Assembly: GCA_000434015.1 (NCBI GenBank)
Contig: HF999523.1
Location: forward strand, 169,400 to 233,399
Reading direction: 5' to 3'
DNA: 64,000 bases
DNA from: Clostridium sp. CAG:571
GTDB taxonomy: Bacteria > Bacillota > Clostridia > TANB77 > CAG-508
Of the stretch, positions 8,633-17,637 are shown in pieces (the stretch's first letter is position 1; each line of letters begins with the position of its first letter). The notes below the pieces were generated by a model. That model worked only from the letters and a program-made list of their open reading frames with translations. It was not told where the DNA came from and did no database searches. A program made the position numbers and the translations under genes.

Positions 8633-8651
8633 AAATAGATGTTGGCTTTTT
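8616..8651 (+). terminator. Terminator overlapping the end of the kinase gene
   Basis: AAAAAGTCAACATCT at 8616-8630 pairs with AGATGTTGGCTTTTT at 8637-8651 around the stop codon. Confidence 0.85.
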
Positions 8652-8741
8652 ATTATAATAAAGTTTAATTTTACAACGTAATTACAGTTATATTACATTT
8701 GTGTAACTTAAAATAAAATATACTATATTTATGGTAAAATA

Positions 8742-8771
8742 AAATAGAAAGGAAGAATTTCCTTTCTATTT
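8742..8771. terminator. Palindromic terminator of the 8770-8958 gene
   Basis: AAATAGAAAGGAA and TTCCTTTCTATTT flank a three-base loop; on the minus strand the stem starts in the stop codon and is followed by T-rich sequence. Confidence 0.75.
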
Positions 8772-8958
8772 AGAAAAGTTTATTTAATTTTTCAGCTAAT
8801 TGCTCATCAGTTATTGAAGAGTTTTCATTGAAAATTTTATCTCGTAAAAGTGCTATGCAGCCTTTTTCTTGAGGAAATTTTTTCTCGAAGTTACGAAATA
8901 AGATTGATAAACTTTCAGATTTACAATTTGTTAATGCTTGGAGTTTTGTTTTTAACAT
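8770..8958 (-). CDS. Unknown 62-residue protein in a foreign-looking single-gene unit
   Basis: This small protein is not recognised. It contains a single cysteine near residue 11 (LTNCKSES), an FEKKFPQEKGC segment with a second cysteine, and a C-terminal ITDEQLAEKLNKLF helix. ATG 8958 follows AGGAGTG by five bases. Like the 4.5 kb gene it is a single-gene minus-strand unit with its own terminator, and it lies between a kinase and a large unknown protein transcribed the other way. Less AT-rich synonymous codons than the neighbours suggest acquisition. Confidence 0.6.
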   Translation of the reverse strand: MLKTKLQALTNCKSESLSILFRNFEKKFPQEKGCIALLRDKIFNENSSITDEQLAEKLNKLF

Positions 8959-9041
8959 AAGATCACTCCTCAAAATAGATTATAAAAATTATATATATAA
9001 TATAAAAAGAAGTCAATATAATTTTTAAAGAAAGGAAAAAA

Positions 9042-11093
9042 ATGAGAAATATTCGAATAAATAAAGCACAAAAAAAGAAGTTTTATTATCTAAGAGAAGA
9101 TATAGTAACAGATTTAGAAATTGTAAATAAATTATTTAGTATTATAGAACACTTAAAGTCTCAAAAGGATTTAAAAGCTCCAGCAGGAGAATATTGGAGT
9201 AAAGAACAGATTTTGAGTTTATACAAAGGCGGATATGAAATTGGATTGTATGACGAAATTATAAAACAACTTAGTGAAATCTACTCAGGTCTTGGAAGAG
9301 AAGATTTATTTACAATTGACAAAAACTTTTTAGATAGATATTATGAATCTTTAACAAGTAGAGAAGAAATTGCAGCAGCGGGAATGAATCTTGGAAATAG
9401 TTTTTCAAAGATTCCAGGACAACTAATAGATAGAAATACTTTTTATAGAGATGAAAAAGGATTAATAGTAGATGATAGAACACGACATTGGAGTGGAAGT
9501 TATGTTGCAAAATTAGGAGAATTATATAATAAATATCTTACAGAAGCAGGAAGTTGGCTTTTTATGGAAAGAGTTACACTAAGACCTGAAAAAGAAGTAC
9601 TTGGAAGATTTGCAATTGATGTAGATAATGGGAATGAAGAAGAATTTGAAGAATTTAAAAAGTGGTTTTATGAAAGCAAATTTTGTTTAGAAACACATAA
9701 AAATTTTTATCGAGCTCTTAGAGATTTTTATATGTATTCTAAATTGAAATATTGCGAAAGTTATTTTTATCAAATGAAAGCTGAAAATATGGTAGAACTT
9801 TTAAATATACAAGAAAAAGGTAATGCCGGAATACATATATCAGATTCTACAGCATTTGATAAAGTTCCTATAAGAGAAGAGGAAAGAGATAGAACAATAC
9901 TTCTATGTACAGAAATTCCAGGACATAGTAATTCATACATATATCATTTTAAATTAGATAAGTTAAATGAATTGTTAGGGAAAAAAACAGATGAACCAAT
10001 TAATATAGTAAAAACTCGCAGGGATCATATCAAAAATATATATTTTGCATATAAGTTACCAGAAGAACAAATGGAATATTTGGAAGATTTGGATTTGGAA
10101 AAATTAAATTTAAGTGATAGAGCCAGAAGAAGTATATCATATATGCAAACAAGTATTAGAAGAAAAAGAATCTTAGAAAAGAAAAGAGCAATAGAAGAAA
10201 AGTCTGAAAAAATTGGGGAAAATGAAACTGAAAATCTAGAAGAAGACAAAACTGAAGAAAAAACAAATAAAAGTAGAGAGAAAAAAGAAAAAATAGATGA
10301 TGCTACTTTTACTATAGCATTATGTGAAAAAGTAGAAAAAAATTTAGGAATTCATATTCCAGAAGAATATATAGGAGACAGAAGCAGTAAAAACGGATTA
10401 ATGTATAAATCAGAAAAACAGAGCTGTAATTTATCACATATATATGAACAAATAAAAGATTTTATGAGAGTTAGACTAGGAGAAGATTCAAAGGAACAAG
10501 ATGAAACTCATATAGAAGATGAAGCAAATAAAATGTATATATACATGAAACTAGTGGGAAAAGGTTTTTGGAATTTGTTATATAAAGACAAGAGAAGTCG
10601 TATTTTAAGTGAAAGTTATGAAAAATATAGAGAAAGTTTTGATGTTATAGTTACAGCAATAAAAGAGGGCGTTCCTATAGAAAAATTAAAAGATTATGTA
10701 AAAAAGCACACAGCTCCTAAAATAAAAGATAGTATAGCAAAGAGCCCAAGAAAACTTAAAGGAGAAAAGGGAACTGCTGAAAAATTAGAAAGAAATGTTA
10801 GAGAAGAAGGCGAATTGTTTAGTGATAGTGAAACAATAGAATCAAATGACCAGATAGAAGATGAAGAAAGAAACAAAGAAGAATATAGTGGTAGAAAAAA
10901 TACTATAGATGATGAATGTATAAAAGGTGAAAATACTGAAAAAGAACTATCAAAAGAAGCGATTATGAAAAAATCTTTAATAAGAGCTATAGAAACAAAA
11001 AAACAATTATTAGAATTAAAAAGAAGAGAGTTGGCTTTGTTAGAAGAAGAAATAAAAAATTTAGAAGATTTAAGAGCAACTATGGAAAAATAA
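9042..11093 (+). CDS. Unknown 683-residue protein with charged linkers and C-terminal coiled coil
   Basis: No family recognised. Residues 1 to about 365 look like a folded domain rich in Tyr, Trp and Phe (EYWSKEQILSLYKGGYEIG, TRHWSGSYVAKLGELY, LCTEIPGHSNSYIYHF). A charged linker follows (about 370-420), then a second folded segment (FTIALCEKVEKNLGIHIPEEY to about 560), another acidic linker, and a C-terminal coiled coil KKQLLELKRRELALLEEEI. No signal peptide or membrane segment is visible. The start has an AAAGGAAA site. A basic coiled-coil gene follows 24 bases later and is probably co-transcribed. Codon use is native (CGA and CGC arginines, no CGG). Confidence 0.8.
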   Translation: MRNIRINKAQKKKFYYLREDIVTDLEIVNKLFSIIEHLKSQKDLKAPAGEYWSKEQILSLYKGGYEIGLYDEIIKQLSEIYSGLGREDLFTIDKNFLDRYYESLTSREEIAAAGMNLGNSFSKIPGQLIDRNTFYRDEKGLIVDDRTRHWSGSYVAKLGELYNKYLTEAGSWLFMERVTLRPEKEVLGRFAIDVDNGNEEEFEEFKKWFYESKFCLETHKNFYRALRDFYMYSKLKYCESYFYQMKAENMVELLNIQEKGNAGIHISDSTAFDKVPIREEERDRTILLCTEIPGHSNSYIYHFKLDKLNELLGKKTDEPINIVKTRRDHIKNIYFAYKLPEEQMEYLEDLDLEKLNLSDRARRSISYMQTSIRRKRILEKKRAIEEKSEKIGENETENLEEDKTEEKTNKSREKKEKIDDATFTIALCEKVEKNLGIHIPEEYIGDRSSKNGLMYKSEKQSCNLSHIYEQIKDFMRVRLGEDSKEQDETHIEDEANKMYIYMKLVGKGFWNLLYKDKRSRILSESYEKYRESFDVIVTAIKEGVPIEKLKDYVKKHTAPKIKDSIAKSPRKLKGEKGTAEKLERNVREEGELFSDSETIESNDQIEDEERNKEEYSGRKNTIDDECIKGENTEKELSKEAIMKKSLIRAIETKKQLLELKRRELALLEEEIKNLEDLRATMEK

Positions 11094-11117
11094 AAAGTAT
11101 AGGAGATGAATAAAAAA

Positions 11118-11450
11118 ATGAAAAAAACTATACAAAAGATGTATACAAATATTAAAGAATTTTTTTATAATATATTTAATAAAAATAAATTGATGTTAGA
11201 AGAACCAAAAGAAGAAGTAGAAGCAAAAAATAAAAGTAATGAAACCAAAATAAATAGTATAGATAAATTGAAACAAGAAAACAAAAAAAGAGAAAATATA
11301 AAAGAAATAGTTGAAATTACAGAAAAAAATCCAGAAGTATTAAATAATTTATCGGTAAAACAATTGAAAGTGATAGATAATTATTATGATGAAAGTCTAG
11401 AAGAAATAAATAAAAAGATAGCAGAATTTAAAGCAACTTTGAAGAAATAA
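11118..11450 (+). CDS. Unknown 110-residue helical protein following the 683-residue gene
   Basis: No family recognised. The N-terminus has a basic amphipathic stretch (MYTNIKEFFYNIFNKNK), then a charged region and a C-terminal helix ending LEEINKKIAEFKATLKK. An ATG at 11106 abuts the AGGAG directly, so ATG 11118 is preferred. The general design (compact helix, charged linker, basic aromatic motif NIKEFFYNIF) recalls the small protein at 3019-3483, in reverse order, but homology is not claimed. Confidence 0.65.
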   Translation: MKKTIQKMYTNIKEFFYNIFNKNKLMLEEPKEEVEAKNKSNETKINSIDKLKQENKKRENIKEIVEITEKNPEVLNNLSVKQLKVIDNYYDESLEEINKKIAEFKATLKK

Positions 11451-11655
11451 TTGTAAATATATATGATATAGATAAATTCAAATTATATTGACAAAAACGT
11501 CAACTAAATTATGTGAAACGACATCAAAAAACATAAAAAAATGGCGAAAAAAGTCATAAAAGAACAAATTAAGACGATGAAAATTTGTTGTAATATAGTG
11601 TATTCTGTTGTAAAATAGCAACACAGTATGATAACAAAAGGAGGTAAAAGAACCA

Positions 11656-11940
11656 GTGAAAAGTTTATATGCATGTATAGAAATAAACAAAAAAAATAAC
11701 GAAACAGAAGATGGAGTAACAGAAAAAATACAATATTACAAAACTAAAGATGAATTATATGGAATTGAAGTTGTTAAAGAAAATAATTTACCAAATAAAG
11801 AGATAAAAGACATTACAGAAATAACAGAAGATGAAGAAGAAATTAATAATATATTAGATAAATTAGTAAGCAATATGGTAATGTGTAACTTTGAAGATAT
11901 TGTAAATGACTTAGTTAAAACTAGATTATGTGCTTATTAA
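11656..11940 (+). CDS. Small conserved clostridial protein, possibly DUF6514
   Basis: This 94-residue protein begins at GTG 11656, ten bases after a consensus AGGAGG. A YACIEI strand, an IQYYKTKDELYGIEVVK strand-rich middle and an acidic ITEDEEEINNILDKLV helix resemble the small DUF6514-type proteins of Clostridia, but this is recall from general pattern, not a search. It ends 14 bases before birA and probably shares its transcript. Confidence 0.65.
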   Translation: MKSLYACIEINKKNNETEDGVTEKIQYYKTKDELYGIEVVKENNLPNKEIKDITEITEDEEEINNILDKLVSNMVMCNFEDIVNDLVKTRLCAY

Positions 11941-11954
11941 AAATAGGAGAATAT

Positions 11955-12533
11955 ATGGACATAAAAAAAATAAAAAATGCAAATACTAAACTTTTAGGTA
12001 AAAACATTATATATTATGATGAAATTGGTTCTACACAGGATGAAGCAAAAAAATTAATAAAATCTGGTTTGGAAAATGGAACAATATTTCTAGCCAATAG
12101 CCAGGTAAAAGGGAGAGGAACAAAAGAAAGAATTTGGTATTCAAGTAAAGGAAATAATATTACAATGACAATGGTACTGTTTCCAAAATGTAATGTTAAT
12201 AAAATACAAAATTTAACCAAAATTATAGCTGAGTGCATGGCAGAGGCTATAAGTGAATTATATGGTTATAAATTGAAGATAAAGATACCAAATGATTTAT
12301 TGCTAAATGGTAAAAAAATATGTGGAATATTAACAGAAAGTAGTACTAGTAACGGTATATTAAATCATATATTAATAGGTATAGGATTTAATGTAAATGA
12401 AGAAGTATTTAATGAAGAAACAGTTAATATTGCTACATCTTTAAAAAAAGAATATCATAAAAATTTTTCTAGAGAAGAAATAATAATAAAATTTATAGAA
12501 ATATTTGAAAAGAAAATTGAATTTATGATGTAA
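11955..12533 (+). CDS. birA: Biotin--[acetyl-CoA carboxylase] ligase, without DNA-binding domain
   Basis: This 192-residue biotin protein ligase attaches biotin to AccB, which is encoded 3 kb downstream (Lys120). The biotin-AMP loop is KGRGTKERIWYSSKGN at residues 52-67, a variant of GRGRxGRxWxSPxG, followed by KIPNDLLLNGKKICGIL, the equivalent of KWPNDLxxxxxKxxGIL. The enzyme lacks the N-terminal HTH of E. coli BirA, so it is a monofunctional class I ligase and not a repressor. ATG 11955 follows TAGGAGA. It is also short at the C-terminus. Confidence 0.88.
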   Translation: MDIKKIKNANTKLLGKNIIYYDEIGSTQDEAKKLIKSGLENGTIFLANSQVKGRGTKERIWYSSKGNNITMTMVLFPKCNVNKIQNLTKIIAECMAEAISELYGYKLKIKIPNDLLLNGKKICGILTESSTSNGILNHILIGIGFNVNEEVFNEETVNIATSLKKEYHKNFSREEIIIKFIEIFEKKIEFMM

Positions 12534-12562
12534 AAATTGAATTGTTTAATATAAAATGAAAT

Positions 12563-12599
12563 AAAAAACTTCTATATCAATTAAAATAGAAGTTTTTTT
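12563..12599 (+). terminator. Terminator after birA
   Basis: AAAAACTTCTAT pairs with ATAGAAGTTTTT across a 12-base loop, followed by T residues. Confidence 0.85.
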
Positions 12600-12702
12600 G
12601 TATATTTTCGACAAATTTCGCGATACAATCTATGTTTAAACATGCTATACTTAAGCACAAGTTAATATAAAAATAGTGTGAAAAAAGATAGAGGTGGTTT
12701 GT

Positions 12703-12882
12703 ATGAATTATTATTTAAAAAGTTTAAGGGAATTTAAAAGAGTATTAAAAAAGAACAAAAATATAACAAAAGAAGAATGGGATAAATATGCAAATGAAAA
12801 TATTTTCTTTAGCTCAATAACATTACAAGCACATAAAGATGTAAGAGATTTCGAAAGCTTAAAAAGACTATATTGTAAATAA
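12703..12882 (+). CDS. Unknown 59-residue basic protein
   Basis: A small protein starting MNYYLKSLREFKRVLKKNK and ending KRLYCK. It contains NITKEEWDKYANEN and FSSITLQAHKDV and reads as a folded helical domain. GAGGTGG precedes the ATG. It forms its own unit between two terminators; a TATACT -10 sequence lies upstream, and TTCGACA at 12607-12613 matches the Spo0A box core. No function proposed. Confidence 0.6.
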   Translation: MNYYLKSLREFKRVLKKNKNITKEEWDKYANENIFFSSITLQAHKDVRDFESLKRLYCK

Positions 12883-12914
12883 AAATCTATAGTAATAAAT
12901 AAAATATATTAAAC

Positions 12915-13002
12915 AATAAGAGCTGACTATAAAAATGTACGATATATCAAAATATCAAATAAAACATTTTTTATATATAGTCAAAAGCTCTTATTTTTTT
13001 AA
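12915..13002 (+). terminator. Long three-helix terminator before the fab/acc cluster
   Basis: AATAAGAGCT (12915-12924) pairs with AGCTCTTATT (12986-12995), and inside it GACTATAAAAATGT pairs with ACATTTTTTATATATAGTC. A T-run follows. The hairpin is about 80 bases, unusually long for a simple terminator. Confidence 0.75.
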
Positions 13003-13021
13003 AATTTTTCAGTATATCAAA

Positions 13022-13035
13022 TCTGACCAGTCAGA
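13022..13035. promoter_or_regulatory. Palindromic site upstream of the fab/acc cluster, possible operator
   Basis: TCTGAC and GTCAGA flank CA, giving a perfect inverted repeat. TGACCAGTCA-type palindromes are typical of TetR-family operators. It does not match the FapR or FabT patterns as I know them. It lies about 245 bases upstream of fabD. Confidence 0.4.
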
Positions 13036-13280
13036 CTAATAGATAAAAGCTAATATTTAAGATAAAATACTATATGTTTTAAAAGGGGTAATAGATGTAA
13101 AATATTATAGATAAGGAAAGAATATAAATTATTATATAAATAAAAGCTGAAATTTGAAATTATAAATATGTTGCAAATTTTAATAAGTAAGATATATAAT
13201 AGCATCAAAAAAGATTAAAAATGTAAAAAAATTATAAAATAAGAGTAGATTATACTATAGAGAAAAATGATGGAGGTAAT

Positions 13281-14225
13281 ATGATGAATGCAGCGTTTTT
13301 ATTCCCAGGTCAAGGTGCTCAATATGTAGGAATGGGTAAAGATATATGCGAGAAATATGAAGAGGCAAATAAAATATATGAAAATGCAGAAAAAGCATTA
13401 GGAATGAATATTAAAAAATTATGTTTTGAAGGAAATGAAGAAGAATTAAACAAAACACAAAATACACAAATCGCAATAGCAGTTACAAGTTTAGCAATAT
13501 TAGAAGTTTTGAAAAATAAAGGAATAAGTTCAAATCTTTCAGTAGGATTAAGCTTAGGAGAATATGTTGCTTTAATTTATTCAGGATTCATTAATTTTGA
13601 AGATGGAATTAAGCTCTTAAAAAAGAGAGGATATTTTATGGGTAACTGTCTTCCAGATGGAAACTTTGAAATGGCTGCTGTTTTAGGAATGGATAGTAAA
13701 GAAATAGAAAAAGTTTGCGAAAAAGTAAGAAAAAATGGTAAATTTGTTGTACCAGCAAATTATAATTACTCTGGACAGACTGTAATCTCAGGAGAATCTG
13801 AAGGAATAGAAGAAGCAATAGTTGAATTAAATAATTTGAATGCTAAGAGAATTATAAAATTAAAAACAAGTGGTCCATTCCATACAGAAAAATTAAATAA
13901 AGCAAAGGAGTTATTTAAAAAAGAGTTAAATAATGTAGAGTTTAATATAAATGATAATAAAGTAATAAAAAATATAGATGGTGAGTATTACAAAAAAGAA
14001 GATAATATTAAAGAGATATTAGCAAATCATATAGTAAGTCCAGTAAGGTTTGATAAAGCAATAGAAAAAATGAGAAAGGAAAAAATTGATACTTTTGTAG
14101 AAATAGGACCAGGTAAAGCTCTTTCTGGATTTATAAAAAAAGAACTAAAAGGGGAAGATATAAATATTTTTTCTATAAGTGATGTTAAATCATTAGGAGA
14201 ATTTTTAGAATTTGCAAAAAAATAA
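13281..14225 (+). CDS. fabD: Malonyl-CoA:ACP transacylase
   Basis: This 314-residue protein transfers malonyl from CoA to acyl carrier protein. FPGQGAQYVGMGK at the N-terminus, the nucleophile elbow GLSLGEY near residue 90 (GxSxG with Leu in place of the usual His), and the histidine in SGPFHTEKL near 200 are typical. GGAGGT precedes two consecutive ATG codons at 13281 and 13284. It is the first gene of the lipid synthesis cluster; no acpP, fabH or enoyl reductase gene precedes it as in many clostridial fab operons. Confidence 0.94.
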   Translation: MMNAAFLFPGQGAQYVGMGKDICEKYEEANKIYENAEKALGMNIKKLCFEGNEEELNKTQNTQIAIAVTSLAILEVLKNKGISSNLSVGLSLGEYVALIYSGFINFEDGIKLLKKRGYFMGNCLPDGNFEMAAVLGMDSKEIEKVCEKVRKNGKFVVPANYNYSGQTVISGESEGIEEAIVELNNLNAKRIIKLKTSGPFHTEKLNKAKELFKKELNNVEFNINDNKVIKNIDGEYYKKEDNIKEILANHIVSPVRFDKAIEKMRKEKIDTFVEIGPGKALSGFIKKELKGEDINIFSISDVKSLGEFLEFAKK

Positions 14226-14246
14226 AAAAGAAAGGTTTGGGATAAG

Positions 14247-14987
14247 ATGGATAAAAAAGTAGCACTTATTACAGGTGGGTCAAGAGGAATAGGAAAAAAA
14301 ATTGCTGAAAAATTTGCTAGAAATGGATATAATATTGTTATTAATTATGTTTCTGAAAAGACAGATGTAAATAAATTAGAAAGTGATTTAAGTCAAAATG
14401 GAAAAGTAGAAGTTTTGTGTATAAAATGTGATGTTACAGATTTTAATTCATGCCAAGAAATGGTTAAAGAGGCAGTAGATAAATTTGGAAAAATAGATGT
14501 TTTGATAAATAATGCGGGAATAACTAAAGATAATTTATTAATGAGAATGAAAGAAGAAGATTTTGACAAAGTTATAAATGTTAACTTAAAAGGAACTTTT
14601 AATATGACAAAAAATGTTATTAGTTATATGATGAAAAAAAGAAGCGGAAGAATTGTAAATATATCATCTGTAGTAGGTGTTAGTGGAAATAGTGGTCAGG
14701 CCAATTATGCTGCTTCAAAAGCAGGAATTATAGGTTTTACCAAAAGTGTAGCTAAAGAACTTGCAAGTAGAAACATATTAGCAAATGCAGTTGCACCAGG
14801 TTTTATAGAAACAGATATGACAGATGTTTTATCTGAAAGTGTAAAAGAATCTATTTATTCACAAATTCCTTTGAAAAAAATGGGAAAACCAGAAGAAGTT
14901 GCAAATGCTGTATATTTTCTAGGATCTGATGAAAATACATATATAACAGGTCAAGTTTTAAATGTAGACGGCGGAATGATAATGTAG
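14247..14987 (+). CDS. fabG: 3-oxoacyl-ACP reductase
   Basis: A 246-residue short-chain dehydrogenase that reduces 3-oxoacyl-ACP with NADPH. The nucleotide-binding TGGSRGIG at residues 9-16, NNAG near 89, catalytic Ser in NISSVVG and the YAASK pair (Tyr-x3-Lys) near 153 are all present, as is the family end motif GQVLNVDGGM. It follows fabD by 21 bases with a GAAAGG site. Confidence 0.95.
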   Translation: MDKKVALITGGSRGIGKKIAEKFARNGYNIVINYVSEKTDVNKLESDLSQNGKVEVLCIKCDVTDFNSCQEMVKEAVDKFGKIDVLINNAGITKDNLLMRMKEEDFDKVINVNLKGTFNMTKNVISYMMKKRSGRIVNISSVVGVSGNSGQANYAASKAGIIGFTKSVAKELASRNILANAVAPGFIETDMTDVLSESVKESIYSQIPLKKMGKPEEVANAVYFLGSDENTYITGQVLNVDGGMIM

Positions 14988-15011
14988 TATAAATGTGGAG
15001 GTTATTTTAAT

Positions 15012-15476
15012 ATGAATTATAACGAAATAAAAAAATTGATGGATGATATGGGAGAAGCTAAAATAGATGAAATAAATATTGAATTTCCAGATGGATTAAA
15101 GATTAGTATGAAAAAAAACGAAACAATAGTAAAAGAAGTTATTAAAGATGCAAGTCAAGTTAATCCAAATATAAATATTAATACAGCTGTTGGTGATAAA
15201 GCAAAAGTTTCTCAAAATACAGATTCTATAGATGAAGAAGAATATAAACTAATAAAATCCCCAATGGTTGGAACTTTTTATGGAAGACCATCTCCAAAGG
15301 CTGATCAGTTTGTTAAAGTTGGAGATAAAGTAAAAAAAGGAGATATACTTTGTATAGTTGAGGCTATGAAATTAATGAATGAAATAGAGTCAGAATATGA
15401 TGGAGAAGTAGTAGAAATACTAGCAAAAGATGATGACATGGTAGAGTATGGACAAGTGTTAATAAAAATAAAGTAA
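15012..15476 (+). CDS. accB: Biotin carboxyl carrier protein of acetyl-CoA carboxylase
   Basis: The 154-residue carrier has an N-terminal helix, a variable linker (about 45-80) and the biotinyl domain with the modified lysine Lys120 in EAMKLMNE, preceded by the thumb-region SPMVGTFYGRPSP. It shuttles carboxybiotin between AccC and AccD/AccA. Start ATG 15012 after GGAGGT. Directly follows fabG; fabF, which often lies between them in Clostridia, is absent here. Confidence 0.95.
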   Translation: MNYNEIKKLMDDMGEAKIDEINIEFPDGLKISMKKNETIVKEVIKDASQVNPNININTAVGDKAKVSQNTDSIDEEEYKLIKSPMVGTFYGRPSPKADQFVKVGDKVKKGDILCIVEAMKLMNEIESEYDGEVVEILAKDDDMVEYGQVLIKIK

Positions 15477-15538
15477 AAATATAATAAAGCTTAATTTGAA
15501 AATGCAAAAAGTAATTAAGAAAAGAAAGGAAAAGTAAA

Positions 15539-15961
15539 ATGTTAGATGTTAATCAAATAATGGAGATAATTCCTCAAAGAAGTCCTTTTCTAATGATAGA
15601 TAGAGTGGAAGAATACATACCAGGAGAAAGTGCTATTGCATACAAAAATGTATGTATTAATGAACCTTTCTTTCAAGGACATTTTCCAGGAAATCCTATT
15701 ATGCCAGGAGTATTAATAGTAGAAGCAATGGCACAGACAGGTGCTGTAGCTGTGTTATCATTAGAAGAAAATAAAGGTAAGAATGCTTTGTTTGGAGGAA
15801 TTGATAAATTAAAATTTAAAAAACAAGTTGTTCCTGGAGATGTTTTAAAATTAGAAGTAAAAATAATAAAAAGAAAAGGACCAATAGGTGTAGGTGAAGC
15901 TATAGCTACAGTAGATGGAAAGCTTGCAGCAAAAGGTGAACTTACTTTTGCTATTGTTTAA
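15539..15961 (+). CDS. fabZ: 3-hydroxyacyl-ACP dehydratase
   Basis: A 140-residue hotdog-fold dehydratase. The active-site His is in GHFPGNPIMPGVLIVEAMAQTGA, with the catalytic Glu in the same stretch. It dehydrates 3-hydroxyacyl-ACP to trans-2-enoyl-ACP. Start at ATG after GAAAGGAAA. It sits between accB and accC as in several clostridial clusters. Confidence 0.95.
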   Translation: MLDVNQIMEIIPQRSPFLMIDRVEEYIPGESAIAYKNVCINEPFFQGHFPGNPIMPGVLIVEAMAQTGAVAVLSLEENKGKNALFGGIDKLKFKKQVVPGDVLKLEVKIIKRKGPIGVGEAIATVDGKLAAKGELTFAIV

Positions 15962-16057
15962 TTTTGAAATGAAGTTAAAATAGCTTATAAAGAATTTTTT
16001 TAAAATTCGATTAAAATATGAAACTATAAATAAGCTAATTATATAAGGAGAAAAAAG

Positions 16058-17401
16058 ATGTTAAAAAAAGTACTAATTGCTAATCGTGGAGAGATTGCAG
16101 TAAGAATAATAAGAGCTTGTAGAGAAATGGGGATTAGAACAGTTGCTGTATATTCAGAAATAGATAAAGATTCATTGCATAGAAAAATGGCAGATGAATC
16201 TGTATGTATAGGACCTGCTAAATCAGGACTTAGCTATTTAAATGTAAAAAACATACTAGAAGCAGCTTGTCTAACTGGTGCAGATAGTATACATCCTGGA
16301 TTTGGATTCTTATCTGAAAGTAGCACTTTTGCTAAAATGTGTGATGAGATAGGAATAAAATTTATTGGACCATCTTATAAATTAATAGAATTGATGGGAA
16401 ATAAATCTATGGCAAAGGAAACAATGAAAAAAGCAAAAGTACCAGTGGTTCCAGGATCAGATGGATTAGTAAAAAATATAGATGAAGCTAAAAAAATAGG
16501 AAAAGAAATAGGATATCCTATTATAATTAAAGCATCTGCTGGAGGTGGAGGAAAAGGAATAAGAGTTGCGTATTCTGAAGAAGAGTTAGTTAAATTTTTT
16601 GAAGTTGTAAAACAAGAAGCTAAAATATCTTTTAATGATGATAGTATTTACATAGAAAAATTTATAGAAAATCCGAGACATGTAGAAATTCAAATTTTAG
16701 CAGATGAGCATGGTAATGTAATACATTTAGGCGAAAGGGATTGTTCTGTACAAAGAAGAAATCAAAAAGTATTAGAAGAAAGTCCATCAGGAGTTATTTC
16801 AGATGAGCTTAGAAACAAAATGGGAAGTGTAGCAGTAAATGCTGCAAAAAAAATAGGATATGCAAGTGCTGGTACAATTGAGTTCTTAGTAGATAAAAAT
16901 AAAAATTTTTATTTTATGGAAATGAATACAAGAATTCAAGTAGAACATCCCGTAACAGAAATGGTAACAGGAATAGATATAGTAAAAGAACAAATAAAAA
17001 TAGCATCGGGAGAAAAAATAAATCTAAAACAAAAAGATATATCTTTTACAGGACATAGTATGGAATGTAGAATTAATGCTGAAGATCCAAGTAAAAACTT
17101 TATGCCATGCCCAGGAAAAATAACGGGACTTCACATTCCTGGAGGAAATGGAATTAGAGTAGACACAGCAATTTATGCAGATTATAAAGTTCCACAAACT
17201 TATGACTCTATGATTGCAAAAATAATAGTTCATGGAAAAGATAGAAATGAATCAATTGCTAAAATGAAAAGTGCTTTAGGTGAATTTATTGTGGAAGGAA
17301 TAGATACTAATATAGATTTTTTATATAGTATTTTAGAAAATGAAAATTTTGTTAAAAATAATTATGATACATCCTTTATAAAAAAAGAATTTGGATACTA
17401 A
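16058..17401 (+). CDS. accC: Acetyl-CoA carboxylase, biotin carboxylase subunit
   Basis: This 447-residue ATP-grasp enzyme carboxylates biotin on AccB. It has the N-terminal ANRGEIAVRIIRACREMGI domain, the ATP-binding glycine-rich loop SAGGGGKGIR near residue 165, the metal/bicarbonate-site EMNTRIQVEHPVTEM near 290, and the C-terminal domain beginning HSMECRINAEDP. The GGAG site precedes ATG 16058. Length is normal. Confidence 0.96.
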   Translation: MLKKVLIANRGEIAVRIIRACREMGIRTVAVYSEIDKDSLHRKMADESVCIGPAKSGLSYLNVKNILEAACLTGADSIHPGFGFLSESSTFAKMCDEIGIKFIGPSYKLIELMGNKSMAKETMKKAKVPVVPGSDGLVKNIDEAKKIGKEIGYPIIIKASAGGGGKGIRVAYSEEELVKFFEVVKQEAKISFNDDSIYIEKFIENPRHVEIQILADEHGNVIHLGERDCSVQRRNQKVLEESPSGVISDELRNKMGSVAVNAAKKIGYASAGTIEFLVDKNKNFYFMEMNTRIQVEHPVTEMVTGIDIVKEQIKIASGEKINLKQKDISFTGHSMECRINAEDPSKNFMPCPGKITGLHIPGGNGIRVDTAIYADYKVPQTYDSMIAKIIVHGKDRNESIAKMKSALGEFIVEGIDTNIDFLYSILENENFVKNNYDTSFIKKEFGY

Positions 17402-17637
17402 AGTGAAGATTAGTTTTAATATTAATTAAAACTTCTAGTTAGAGTTTTAGATAGAAAATAATAAAAATTTCTAAATGATAATTTTAGATAATTATTTTAA
17501 AATTAATTATTATAATATAATAGTTTAATAGTTAAGATTATTTATTTAAGTTTTAGATTTGATTATAAGTTATATAAAATATAGGTTATAATATGGATAA
17601 AAAAATAATATATGCTAAAGACATAAAAGGTGAGTAT

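Noticed and set aside
4476..8958. The small minus-strand genes at 4.5 and 8.8 kb as toxin-antitoxin modules
   Set aside because: Each stands alone with no overlapping or adjacent small partner on the same strand.
13001..13280. FapR or FabT operator upstream of fabD
   Set aside because: The only palindrome is TCTGACCAGTCAGA, which does not match either pattern as I know it; listed as an unassigned operator instead.
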